A stretch of 64,000 nt of DNA, taken from assembly GCF_021789315.1 (NCBI RefSeq), contig NZ_CP084561.1, positions 3,720,001 to 3,784,000 of the forward strand, read 5' to 3'. Position numbers and translations under genes: made by a program. Positions 43,773 to 51,809 of this stretch are shown here, in pieces (positions within the stretch are counted from its first letter, which is position 1; every line of letters starts with the position of its first letter). The notes under the pieces are model-generated. The model saw only the letters and a list, made by a program, of their open reading frames with translations. It did no database searches and was not told where the DNA came from. This stretch comes from Arthrobacter sp. FW305-BF8 (GTDB lineage: Bacteria; Actinomycetota; Actinomycetes; Actinomycetales; Micrococcaceae).

Positions 43773-44627
43773 ATGACTCCCCCGGCAACACCAGCGAACC
43801 CCGCCCCCGCAAGCGGCGGCCCCGAAGGCAAAGACGCAGGCAACGGGGATGCCCGCGGCGCCTCGGTGATCGTCAACGCCATCGCCGTGCTGCGCAGCTT
43901 CACCGCGGACGAGCCCATGCTCGGCGTCACCGAGATCGCCAGCCGCGTGGGCCTGCACAAGAGCACGGTGTCCCGGATCCTCGCCACGTTCGAGCAGGAA
44001 CACCTGGTGGAGCGGGACCCGGACACCCGGCGCTTCCGGCTGGGCATGGGGCTCATCGCGGTGGCCGGGCCCCTGCTGGCCGAGCTCGAGGAGCGCCGGG
44101 TGGCCTATCCGGTGCTGCGCGAACTGACCGAGCGCACCGGCGAGACCAGCGCGCTCATGGTGTGGAACGGCACCGAGTCCCTGTGCGTGGAACAGATCGC
44201 CAGCCGGCAGCAGGTCAAGCACACGGCCCCGCTCGGCGCCCGCTACAACAGTGCGCTCAGCGCCTCCGTCCAGATCTTCCTGGCCACGGAACAGCCCGAA
44301 CGCGTCCGCACCCTGCTCCGCGGCGGCACCATTACGCTCCCCGGCCTCGACGACCAGTCCATTGAGGCGTACGTGCGGCGGCTCGAGGAAGTCAGCACGC
44401 GCGGCTGGGCCATCAACTATGGCGAGACGTCCATTGAGGAAGTGGGGATCGCAGCCCCCGTGCACGACCACCGCGGCGACATCGTGGCCTCCGTCCTCAT
44501 CCCCGCACCGAAGTTCCGGGTCTCCCCCGACACCCTGCAAAGCCTCGGCGAAGCCTGCGCCGCAGCGGCCCGGCAGGTCACGCAGCGCTTGGGCGGCGTG
44601 GCCCCGAAGCAGCGCCGCAGCGCGTAA
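43773..44627 (+). CDS. IclR-family transcriptional regulator
   Basis: A 284-residue regulator. Winged helix: NAIAVLRSFTADEPMLGVTEIASRVGLHKSTVSRIL; effector domain with ETSALMVWNGTESLCVEQI, and NYGETSIEEVGIAAPVHDHRGDIVASV. It most likely controls the MFS-creatinase genes via the palindrome at 40885-40899. ATG 43773 sits 9 bp after a TATAGT box (possibly leaderless); GTG 43764 is an alternative. The first ~30 residues are Pro/Gly-rich and disordered. Confidence 0.9.
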   Translation: MTPPATPANPAPASGGPEGKDAGNGDARGASVIVNAIAVLRSFTADEPMLGVTEIASRVGLHKSTVSRILATFEQEHLVERDPDTRRFRLGMGLIAVAGPLLAELEERRVAYPVLRELTERTGETSALMVWNGTESLCVEQIASRQQVKHTAPLGARYNSALSASVQIFLATEQPERVRTLLRGGTITLPGLDDQSIEAYVRRLEEVSTRGWAINYGETSIEEVGIAAPVHDHRGDIVASVLIPAPKFRVSPDTLQSLGEACAAAARQVTQRLGGVAPKQRRSA

Positions 44628-44731
44628 AGGGCCACAGCGCATAAGAAGTACAGTCATGACGTCGGCGGGATGGCGCCGAGGCGGAGGCAGCACCTGGTCG
44701 AGTGCTGCAACGGACTTGCAAGATTGCAGGT

Positions 44732-45034
44732 CTACGAGGCCAATCGCTCGCCTTCGTTGCCTCCAGCGCCAGCCGGCTCAACACCGGGTTCGGGCTGGTT
44801 CATCGCGGCCCACACGGCGTCGAGTGAAAGGCCCAGGACATCCGCGATCGCAGCGATCGTCGGGAAGGCAGGGGTTGCTACCCTGCCGGACTCGATCTTG
44901 CGGAGGGTCTCCGGTGAGACACGGGCATCGAGCGCGGTCTCCAGCATCGAGCGCCCTCCCCTGGCGCGGCGCAGCAGGGCACCGAGACGCTGTCCGCGTT
45001 CGACTTCTTCAGATGTGAGCGGCAACCTGACCAT
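44732..45034 (-). CDS. XRE-family helix-turn-helix protein
   Basis: A 100-residue regulator with one HTH_3 domain (QRLGALLRRARGGRSMLETALDARVSPETLRKIESGR, residues ~15-70) and a disordered tail. It is divergent from a methionine aminopeptidase gene, with a shared 66-bp gap that contains an ATACCGG/CCGGTAT palindrome. Autoregulation and control of the aminopeptidase are likely. The same HTH-plus-short-tail form occurs widely in actinobacteria. Confidence 0.82.
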   Translation of the reverse strand: MVRLPLTSEEVERGQRLGALLRRARGGRSMLETALDARVSPETLRKIESGRVATPAFPTIAAIADVLGLSLDAVWAAMNQPEPGVEPAGAGGNEGERLAS

Positions 45035-45047
45035 GGCTCCAATACTA

Positions 45048-45071
45048 ATACCGGGATAATATGGCCGGTAT
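45048..45071. promoter_or_regulatory. Operator between XRE and map genes
   Basis: ATACCGG (45048-45054) and its perfect complement CCGGTAT (45065-45071) around a 10-bp AT-rich spacer that contains a TAATAT -10-like sequence. A second -10-like TATAGT overlaps the right end. Confidence 0.55.
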
Positions 45072-45100
45072 AGTTATTGGTAGACGAGAAGGGCCGCCGC

Positions 45101-45877
45101 ATGATCGAGATCCTGAACCCCGCCGAACTGGCCCGAGCAAAAGAGTCCGGCGCCTTGGTCGCTGACATTCTGCACACGCTGAAGAGCCGCAGCGCGGTGG
45201 GCACGAACCTCCTGGAGATCGACCGCTGGACCCAGGAAATGATCCGCGAGGCCGGGGCGGAGTCCTGCTACGTCGACTACGCGCCGTCCTTCGGACGCGG
45301 GCCGTTTGGCCACTACATCTGCACGGGCGTCAACGACGCCGTGCTCCACGGGCTGCCACGCGACTACACGCTTGCTGACGGCGACCTGCTGACGCTCGAC
45401 CTCGCCGTCTCCAAAGACGGAGTCGCCGCAGACGCCGCCATCAGCTTCATCGTGGGGGAATCAAAGCCCGCGGAGAGCGTCGCGATGATCGACGCGACCG
45501 AACGCGCACTGACTGCGGGGATAGCGGCTGCCGGCCCCGGGGCCCGCATTGGCGACATCTCCTATGCCATCGGTTCGGTCCTCAGTGCGGCGGGGTATCC
45601 GATCAACACCGAGTTCGGAGGTCATGGCATCGGATCAACGATGCACCAGGACCCCCACGTTCCTAACACGGGACGGCCCGGCCGCGGGTACAAACTGCGG
45701 CCGGGCCTTCTGCTCGCGCTGGAGCCGTGGGTCATGGCGGACACGGCCCAGCTCGTCACTGATGCCGACGGGTGGACGCTCCGAAGTGCGACAGGCTGCC
45801 GGACAGCTCATAGCGAGCACACGATCGCCATCACCAACGACGGAGCCGAAATCCTCACCTTGCCGAACCACAGCTAG
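45101..45877 (+). CDS. map: Methionine aminopeptidase, type I
   Basis: A 258-residue MetAP removing N-terminal Met from nascent proteins. The metal set is complete: LTLDLAVSKDGVAADAAISF (two Asp), GGHGIGSTMHQDPHVPN (His), LALEPW (Glu) and SEHTIAIT (Glu). ATG 45101 is preferred; the frame runs to a TTG at 45077 without a Shine-Dalgarno. It is not in a ribosomal or secY cluster like the housekeeping copy, so it is probably an additional, XRE-regulated enzyme. Confidence 0.88.
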   Translation: MIEILNPAELARAKESGALVADILHTLKSRSAVGTNLLEIDRWTQEMIREAGAESCYVDYAPSFGRGPFGHYICTGVNDAVLHGLPRDYTLADGDLLTLDLAVSKDGVAADAAISFIVGESKPAESVAMIDATERALTAGIAAAGPGARIGDISYAIGSVLSAAGYPINTEFGGHGIGSTMHQDPHVPNTGRPGRGYKLRPGLLLALEPWVMADTAQLVTDADGWTLRSATGCRTAHSEHTIAITNDGAEILTLPNHS

Positions 45878-45924
45878 AAACTGTGAGGAGCAGGCCACAG
45901 GAGCCTTCATACTGTCGTCTAGTC

Positions 45925-46371
45925 CTACTCGGCGATGTCCTCTGCCCACAGGTCCGGGTTGTTGTCTTGAAAGGTGCGCATCATGTCCACGCAGCGCTGA
46001 TCATCCAGGACCAAGACCTCAACACCACGTGACCGCAGCAGGTCGAATTCGCCGTCGAACGTGCTGGCCTCACCCACGATCACGCGCGGAATTTTGAACT
46101 GAATAATGGTTCCGGTGCACATGGCACACGGGGCGAGGGTGGTGTAGAGCGTGGTGTCCCGGTAGCTGGTCTGCCGGCCGGCTGCGCGAAGTGCTGACAT
46201 TTCGCCGTGCGCGATCGGATCTCCGTTTTGGACGCGTTCGTTGTGGCCGCTCGCGATGACCACGCCGTCACGGGCGAGCGCTGCTCCGATGGGGATGCCG
46301 CCTTCTCGGAGGCTTTTTTGGGCGGCTTGGTAGGCGGCTTCGAAAGCGGTGCGGTGCTGTTCGTGGGTCAT
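45925..46371 (-). CDS. Cytosine deaminase, yeast FCY1-like
   Basis: A 148-residue zinc deaminase. The Zn/catalytic motifs are HGEMSAL (HxE) and PCAMC (PCxxC). The C-terminal part (RGVEVLVLDDQRCVDMMRTF, NNPDLWAEDIAE) follows the yeast cytosine deaminase FCY1 closely, as do DTTLYTTLAPCAMCTGTII and IPRVIVGE. This differs from tRNA-adenosine deaminase TadA. Predicted reaction: cytosine to uracil plus ammonia; related guanidine or creatinine-like substrates cannot be excluded, given creatinase nearby. Single gene. Confidence 0.85.
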   Translation of the reverse strand: MTHEQHRTAFEAAYQAAQKSLREGGIPIGAALARDGVVIASGHNERVQNGDPIAHGEMSALRAAGRQTSYRDTTLYTTLAPCAMCTGTIIQFKIPRVIVGEASTFDGEFDLLRSRGVEVLVLDDQRCVDMMRTFQDNNPDLWAEDIAE

Positions 46372-46389
46372 GCGGTCATTGTCGCAGGC

Positions 46390-46461
46390 GCAAGACCGGC
46401 GCCAAGTGTCCGACCCACTGATAGCTCGGCTTCAACAGGTCACTTCTTGGCGCGGTCTTGC
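46390..46461. terminator. Hairpin after the M23 endopeptidase gene
   Basis: 16-bp arms with one bulge (GCAAGACCGGCGCCAAG at 46390-46406 and CTTGGCGCGGTCTTGC at 46446-46461) around a 39-base loop, downstream of the minus-strand M23 gene. Confidence 0.6.
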
Positions 46462-46484
46462 CACCCGCTCGGAACTGCTTTGGT

Positions 46485-48002
46485 TTATGGTGCCGGAGCC
46501 GCCACAGGAGCAGGAGCATCAGCCGGAGCCGGCACAACCACCGGAGCCGGAGACGGAGCTGCCGGTTCCGGCACAACAATCGGAGCCGGCTCAACCACAG
46601 GAGCCGGCACAACCACAGGAGCCGGCACAACAACCGGAGCCGGGGCCGGCTCAACCGCAGGAGCCGGCGTAACAACCGGGGCGGGAGCCGGCGTAACCAC
46701 AGGAGCCGGAGCCGGAGTAACCACAGGAGCGGGCGTTGCCGGCTTGGGCGCGACAACCGGTGCCGGGACCGGCTTGGCGGGCTTGGGCTTCGGTGCGGTA
46801 ACCGGCTTTGCCGGCTTGGGCTTGGGCTTCGGCGAGGCCACCTTCGGTGCCGGGACAGGCTTTGCCAGCTTCGGCTTAGTCGCGGCCACCTTCGGTGCCG
46901 GCACCGGCGTTACCGGCCTAGGCGAGGCCACCCACTGCGCCGGAACCGCGGCCCACGAGTACGAAGGCTGCGCTGCTGAAACAGACGCGGCGGCAGCGGA
47001 GGAAGACCTGGCCGCCGAAACGACAACGGCGGGCGACTCATGCCCTTCGCCTGACGCTGCATGGCGGGCGGCGCTGGCCTCCACTGGAACGGCCCAGGAG
47101 GCGGTCTCCGTAGCGGTGCCGGGCTTTTGGTAGTCGGTCATCTTGATGTTGGCAACGGGTCCCGAGTGACGCAGCCGCAGCAGGGTCCAGTTGTCCGGGT
47201 CGGTGTGTTTGCCGTTCAGAATGGTTTCAAAGTGGAGGTGGCATCCGGTTGATGACCCGGTGGTCCCGACCTTCGCGATGAGTTGCCCCACCTGGACCGA
47301 CTGGCCCTTCTTCACACCGATGCCCTCAAGGTGGTTGTAGGTGGTGATCAGGCCGTTGCCGTGGTCGATTTCCACCCTGTTGCCGCCGCCCCACGGATGC
47401 CATCCCACGGTCCGCACCACGCCGGAATCCGCTGCGTACACGCGGGTTCCGCAGGCGGCGGAGAAGTCCTGGCCCCAGTGAAACTCACCGGCCGAGCCGG
47501 TGATGGGACTCGTCCGCAGCCCAAAGTGCGAGGTGGGGGTAAGGACATCCAACGGTGCCATCAGGGTTCCTGCCGCGGGACGCCGCACCTTGCTTGAAGC
47601 CGCATGGAGTTTTTGGCTCACGGGCTTTGCCGCGGCGAAGACCACCGTACGGCTGTAGGAAACGTACGCGTCTGGCGAGGCCGAGACGGCACCGGCGGAT
47701 GAAACGAAGGCACCTGAAACGGAGCCCTCCGCAACCGAGGCAATAGTGGCCGATCCGAGGGGCACGTTGACCGAGGCGTCACCGCGAGTGCCGGCCGTGA
47801 CCTGCCCGGACGCCAGACCGGATGAAAGAACCGGGCCAGCGCCCTGGAATCCAAAAGCGTAGACCGCCAGGAATGCCGCTCCCGCGCCGATCCGAACGGC
47901 ACGGCTCAGAACGGGACGGCCCGGAACGGCATGACGTAGGTCCTGAGTTTTCGTGATGCGAGGCGTGCGCCGGTCAACGGCAGGTGCCAGGTGCTTTGAC
48001 AA
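46485..48002 (-). CDS. M23-family peptidoglycan endopeptidase with long PAPV tail
   Basis: A secreted 505-residue protein: a basic N-terminus, one hydrophobic segment (VRIGAGAAFLAVYAFGF) as signal or anchor, an M23/LytM domain at about residues 155-285 (HWGQDFSA, YADSGVVRTVGWHPWGGGNRVEIDHGNG, GCHLHFE: H-x3-D and H-x-H zinc motifs complete), then a ~220-residue tail of PAP-VV-P repeats with Lys-rich blocks. The tail probably spans or binds the cell wall. TTG 48002 is chosen because GGGGGAG lies six bases upstream; ATG 48017 is the alternative. Confidence 0.85.
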   Translation of the reverse strand: MSKHLAPAVDRRTPRITKTQDLRHAVPGRPVLSRAVRIGAGAAFLAVYAFGFQGAGPVLSSGLASGQVTAGTRGDASVNVPLGSATIASVAEGSVSGAFVSSAGAVSASPDAYVSYSRTVVFAAAKPVSQKLHAASSKVRRPAAGTLMAPLDVLTPTSHFGLRTSPITGSAGEFHWGQDFSAACGTRVYAADSGVVRTVGWHPWGGGNRVEIDHGNGLITTYNHLEGIGVKKGQSVQVGQLIAKVGTTGSSTGCHLHFETILNGKHTDPDNWTLLRLRHSGPVANIKMTDYQKPGTATETASWAVPVEASAARHAASGEGHESPAVVVSAARSSSAAAASVSAAQPSYSWAAVPAQWVASPRPVTPVPAPKVAATKPKLAKPVPAPKVASPKPKPKPAKPVTAPKPKPAKPVPAPVVAPKPATPAPVVTPAPAPVVTPAPAPVVTPAPAVEPAPAPVVVPAPVVVPAPVVEPAPIVVPEPAAPSPAPVVVPAPADAPAPVAAPAP

Positions 48003-48499
48003 GTAGATCTCCCCCATGAAGTTCGCCAGGTGCGAGTGAATCGCGGTCGTTCCTACCATGGGAGCATGCCGGTCAGGCCAGCGAAACCGATTCGCCCGCA
48101 TATGTGGATAAGCTCAGAAAATCTTGACCGGGCCTTTGCTGAACTGCGCAAATCTTCAGCTGACGTTGAGGAATCCGGGCTGTCCTCAGCGACCAAAACC
48201 GGCCCCCAGGCCGCATAGGCGGCCGCGGCCCGGGCCGGTCATGAGGGGCAGGGCCGGTCTCACGTCTAAGCAGTGCGTAGCCGGGGCCCGGGCAGGTCTA
48301 TGGAGCGAAAAACCCGCCCAAACCGCGGAAGAAAATACCCGTAGTCCCCGGCATCCAACGGGAGTATCCTAGGTCCAGCCCGGCCCGTGACGCCCGGCCC
48401 ATCCCGTCAAAACAGTGGCAAGCACCGGCGCCCCTCCCGGCAACAGGAACCAACAAAACTAGTGCACAAGTGTCAATGCAGACCGCCTAGGAGGGCACC
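48003..48499. other. Divergent intergenic region upstream of the P450 fusion
   Basis: About 500 bp rich in G+C palindromic runs (around 48215-48290, CCGCGGCCCGGGCC). A TATCCT -10 box at about 48364-48369 may serve the P450 gene. A 50-codon frame starting at 48066 is not convincing. Confidence 0.4.
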
Positions 48500-51400
48500 A
48501 TGCCTGCGCCCGGCAACCCCAGCAACCCCACCCACAGCGCCCAAAGCAACAGCAGTAACCGCACCCCGATTCCCCAGCCGCCGCCAAAGCCTCTGGTAGG
48601 TAACCTGCCAGATATCGACGCCAGCCAGGGAGTCATGGGCCTGATGGAAGTCGCCGAGGAGTACGGCCCCATCGTCCGCATCCAGGTTTTCAACCGCAGC
48701 ATGATCGCCGTGTCCTCCCAGGAGCTCGTCAACGAGATTTGCGACGAAAGCCGCTTCGGCAAGGTGCTCGGCATCTCCCTGCGCCAGGTCCGCGACTTCA
48801 TCGGCGACGGACTGTTCACTGCCGAAACCGAGGAACCCAACTGGCAAAAGGCGCACCGCATCCTGATGCCCGCCTTCGGGCCGAAAGCCCTGACCAAGAT
48901 GTTCTCCGGCATGGACGACATCCTGGAGCAGCTCCTGCTCAAGTGGGAGCGGCTCGGCCCGACGGCGCGGATCGACGTCGCGGACAATGCCACCCGGTTG
49001 ACCCTCGACACCATTGCCCTGTGCTCGTTCAGCTACCGCTTCAACAGCCTCTACCGCGATGAGATGCATCCCTTCATCGGGGCCATGGTCCGTGCCCTGA
49101 GTGAGTCCCGGGACAGGTCCACCCGGCTTCCGGTGCAGAACAAGCTCATGATCCGCAAGCGGCACCAGCTAGAAGAGGACAACGCGCTGATGCTGGAGGT
49201 GGCCGAGCAGCTCATCAGCGACCGGCGGCGCAACCCGAACCCGCCGGGCAGCGAGGACATCCTGGACACCATGCTGAATGCGGCGGACCCGGTGACCGGC
49301 GAGCGCCTGCCCGAGGACAATGTCCGCAACCAGATGGTCACCTTCCTGGTGGCCGGGCACGAGACCACCAGCGGCCTGATCACCTTCATGATGTACGAGC
49401 TGCTGCGGCATCCCGAGGTGCTGAGAAAGGCCCGCGCGGTGGTGGACGAGGTACTGGGCACCGAAGCCGCCAGGTTCGAGCACCTGCCCAGGCTGGGGTA
49501 CCTGGACCAGATCCTCAAGGAAACGCTCCGGCTGTGGCCCACCGCCCCGGCGTTCAACGTGGCGCCCTACGAGGACACCGTGATCGGCGGCCAGTACGAG
49601 ATCCCCAAGGGCCAGACCCTCATGGTGCTGATCCCGCAGCTGCACCGGGACAAGACTGCGTGGGGCGAGGACGCCGAGCTCTTCAATCCGGACCGGTTCT
49701 CCCCCGAGCGGGTCGAGTCCATTCCGGCCAACGCGTGGAAGCCGTTCGGCAACGGCCAGCGCTCGTGCATCGGGCGCGGGTTTGCCCTGCAGGAGGCCCA
49801 GCTGTTCCTGGCCAAAGCCCTGCAGCGCTTCGACATCACCGCCGCGGATCCGAACTATGAGCTGCACATCAAGCACACCCTCACCATGAAGCCGGAAGGG
49901 CTGTTCATCCACGTCCGACGGCGGAACGTACGGATCGACGCAGCGGCAAGTCCCGCCGTCGGAAAGGCCGCCGGAGGACAGGAGAGCGGCAGCCAGCCAA
50001 GGACGGCGGAAGCGCTGGCGGTTGCCGCCGCCAACGGCGTTCCGGTGCGCGTGCTGTACGGGTCCAACGCGGGCACGTCCCAGGACTTTGCGCAGCGGAT
50101 AGCGAACGACGCCGGGCGGCGGGGCTACAGCCCCACCATCGCCCCGCTGGACGAGGCGGCCGGCGGGCTGCCGACGGTGGGGCTGGTCGCCGTCGTCGCC
50201 TCCTCCTATGAGGGGATGCCGCCGGACAACGCCAAGAAGTTCATGACCTGGACCGAAAGCCTGCAGCCGGGCAGCCTCGCCCGGGTGCGGTACACGGTGT
50301 TCGGCAACGGCAACCGGGACTGGGCGCGGACGTACCAGGAGGTGCCCAAGGCCATCGACGCCCGGCTCGAGGCGGCCGGCGCACAGCGGATCTACGAACG
50401 CGGCGAGGCGAACGCGCGCGGCGACTTCTTCGGCGATTTCGAGGAGTGGTACGCCGGGTTCTGGCCGGCGGTGGACGCCGCCCTCGGCCAGCGGACCAGT
50501 GCGCCCACCGGCAAGCCGCAGCTGGCGGTCCAGTTCGTGGGCAACGTCCGGGACACGTTCCTGCGGCAAAACGACCTGGCCGTTGGCACCGTCGTCGTCA
50601 ACCGGGAACTCGTGGACCTGACCAAGCCGGATGCACGGTCCAAACGGCATGTGGAGATCGCGCTGCCGGAGGGCATGAGCTACCGGGCCGGCGACTACCT
50701 GGCCGTGCTGCCGCTGAACCCCAGCGACCTGGTGCAGCGGGCGCTGACGCGCTTCAGCCTGGACTACGATTCCCACGTGGTGCTGGCCATGGAGCACGGG
50801 GACACGTTCCTGCCCACCGGCACGCCCGTGGCCGTGGGCGAGCTGCTGAGCAGCTACCTGGAACTCGCGGTTCCGGCCACGCGGCCGCTGCTGGAGCAGC
50901 TGGCCGAGGTGGCAGCGGACCCGGACCAGCGCGCGGAGCTTGAGGCCCTGGCGCAGGACCGGGAGCGCCATGCGGCGGAGATCGTGGACAAGCGCGTCTC
51001 ACTGCTGGACCTGCTGGAGATGTACCCGTCGTGCCAGCTTCCGTTCACGTCGTTCCTGCAGCTGCTCACCCAGCTGACCCCGCGGCGGTACTCCATCTCG
51101 TCGTCGCCGCTCTGGAGCCCTGACCACGCGACGCTGACCTTCGCCGTCATCCAGGCCCCGGCATGGTCCGGACGCGGCATCTTCGAAGGGGCCGCTTCCA
51201 CGTACCTGGCCCAGGCGCGGCCGGGGTCGCGGGTGGCGGTGACGGTGCGGCCGTCGAACGCGGCCTTCCACCCGCCGGAGTCCCTGGCGATGCCGGTCAT
51301 CATGGTGTGCGCCGGGACCGGGCTCGCCCCCTTCCGCGGCTTCGTGCAGGACCGGGCGCTGCGGGCCCAGGCCGAAGACATCAAGCCGGCGAAGTCCCTG

Positions 51401-51754
51401 CTGTTCTTCGGGTGCCGGGCGCCTGACACCGATTTCCTCTACCAGGCGGAACTGGAGTCCTGGGCGGAGCAGGCCAACCTGGACCTGCGGCCGGTCTTCT
51501 CCAAGGCGCCGACCGACGGCCAGAAGTACGTGCAGCACCGGCTCTGGGCGGACCGGGCCGACGTCAAGGAACTGGTGCAGCAAGGGGCCACAGTCTTCGT
51601 CTGCGGCGACGGGAAGAACATGGCGCCGGAGGTCCGCGAGACCTGCGAGCGCATCTACCAGGAGGCCACCGGCGCTTCCGAAGCGGATGCCGATGCCTGG
51701 ATGGACGAGGTGGAGCGCACGCACGGCAGGTACGTGGCGGACATCTTCACGTAG
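48500..51754 (+). CDS. Self-sufficient cytochrome P450-reductase fusion (CYP102/BM3-type)
   Basis: A 1084-residue fusion of a P450 monooxygenase with its NADPH reductase. Heme domain (to ~470): oxygen motif AGHETTS, ExxR (KETLRLW) and heme ligand FGNGQRSCIG (Cys ~423). FMN domain (~515-660): VRVLYGSNAGTSQDFAQRI. FAD/NADPH domain (~690-1084): RRYSISSSP, CAGTGLAPFRGFVQDR, FVCGDGKNMAPEVRE. All parts are complete. The family hydroxylates fatty acids and similar substrates using NADPH and O2. The first ~30 residues are low-complexity, and the heme-FMN linker carries an inverted pair of the CCGACGGCGG 10-mer. GGAGG precedes the ATG. No regulator gene adjoins it. Confidence 0.93.
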   Translation: MPAPGNPSNPTHSAQSNSSNRTPIPQPPPKPLVGNLPDIDASQGVMGLMEVAEEYGPIVRIQVFNRSMIAVSSQELVNEICDESRFGKVLGISLRQVRDFIGDGLFTAETEEPNWQKAHRILMPAFGPKALTKMFSGMDDILEQLLLKWERLGPTARIDVADNATRLTLDTIALCSFSYRFNSLYRDEMHPFIGAMVRALSESRDRSTRLPVQNKLMIRKRHQLEEDNALMLEVAEQLISDRRRNPNPPGSEDILDTMLNAADPVTGERLPEDNVRNQMVTFLVAGHETTSGLITFMMYELLRHPEVLRKARAVVDEVLGTEAARFEHLPRLGYLDQILKETLRLWPTAPAFNVAPYEDTVIGGQYEIPKGQTLMVLIPQLHRDKTAWGEDAELFNPDRFSPERVESIPANAWKPFGNGQRSCIGRGFALQEAQLFLAKALQRFDITAADPNYELHIKHTLTMKPEGLFIHVRRRNVRIDAAASPAVGKAAGGQESGSQPRTAEALAVAAANGVPVRVLYGSNAGTSQDFAQRIANDAGRRGYSPTIAPLDEAAGGLPTVGLVAVVASSYEGMPPDNAKKFMTWTESLQPGSLARVRYTVFGNGNRDWARTYQEVPKAIDARLEAAGAQRIYERGEANARGDFFGDFEEWYAGFWPAVDAALGQRTSAPTGKPQLAVQFVGNVRDTFLRQNDLAVGTVVVNRELVDLTKPDARSKRHVEIALPEGMSYRAGDYLAVLPLNPSDLVQRALTRFSLDYDSHVVLAMEHGDTFLPTGTPVAVGELLSSYLELAVPATRPLLEQLAEVAADPDQRAELEALAQDRERHAAEIVDKRVSLLDLLEMYPSCQLPFTSFLQLLTQLTPRRYSISSSPLWSPDHATLTFAVIQAPAWSGRGIFEGAASTYLAQARPGSRVAVTVRPSNAAFHPPESLAMPVIMVCAGTGLAPFRGFVQDRALRAQAEDIKPAKSLLFFGCRAPDTDFLYQAELESWAEQANLDLRPVFSKAPTDGQKYVQHRLWADRADVKELVQQGATVFVCGDGKNMAPEVRETCERIYQEATGASEADADAWMDEVERTHGRYVADIFT

Positions 51755-51809
51755 GAGGTGTCACCTGATCGAAGCAACCGTGGCCCCGGGTGCCTGGGCA
51801 TGCATGCCT

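Noticed and set aside
46207..47133. Plus-strand frame with many TTGAGAG repeats, resembling a PE_PGRS protein
   Set aside because: It is the complement of the Pro/Ala/Val-repeat tail of the M23 protein; the low complexity is a by-product.
48066..48218. 50-codon frame divergent from the M23 gene
   Set aside because: Moderate Shine-Dalgarno but no recognisable pattern; not enough support to call a gene.
49169..50971. 600-codon minus-strand frame inside the P450 fusion gene
   Set aside because: Antisense shadow; the P450/reductase frame has all cofactor motifs.
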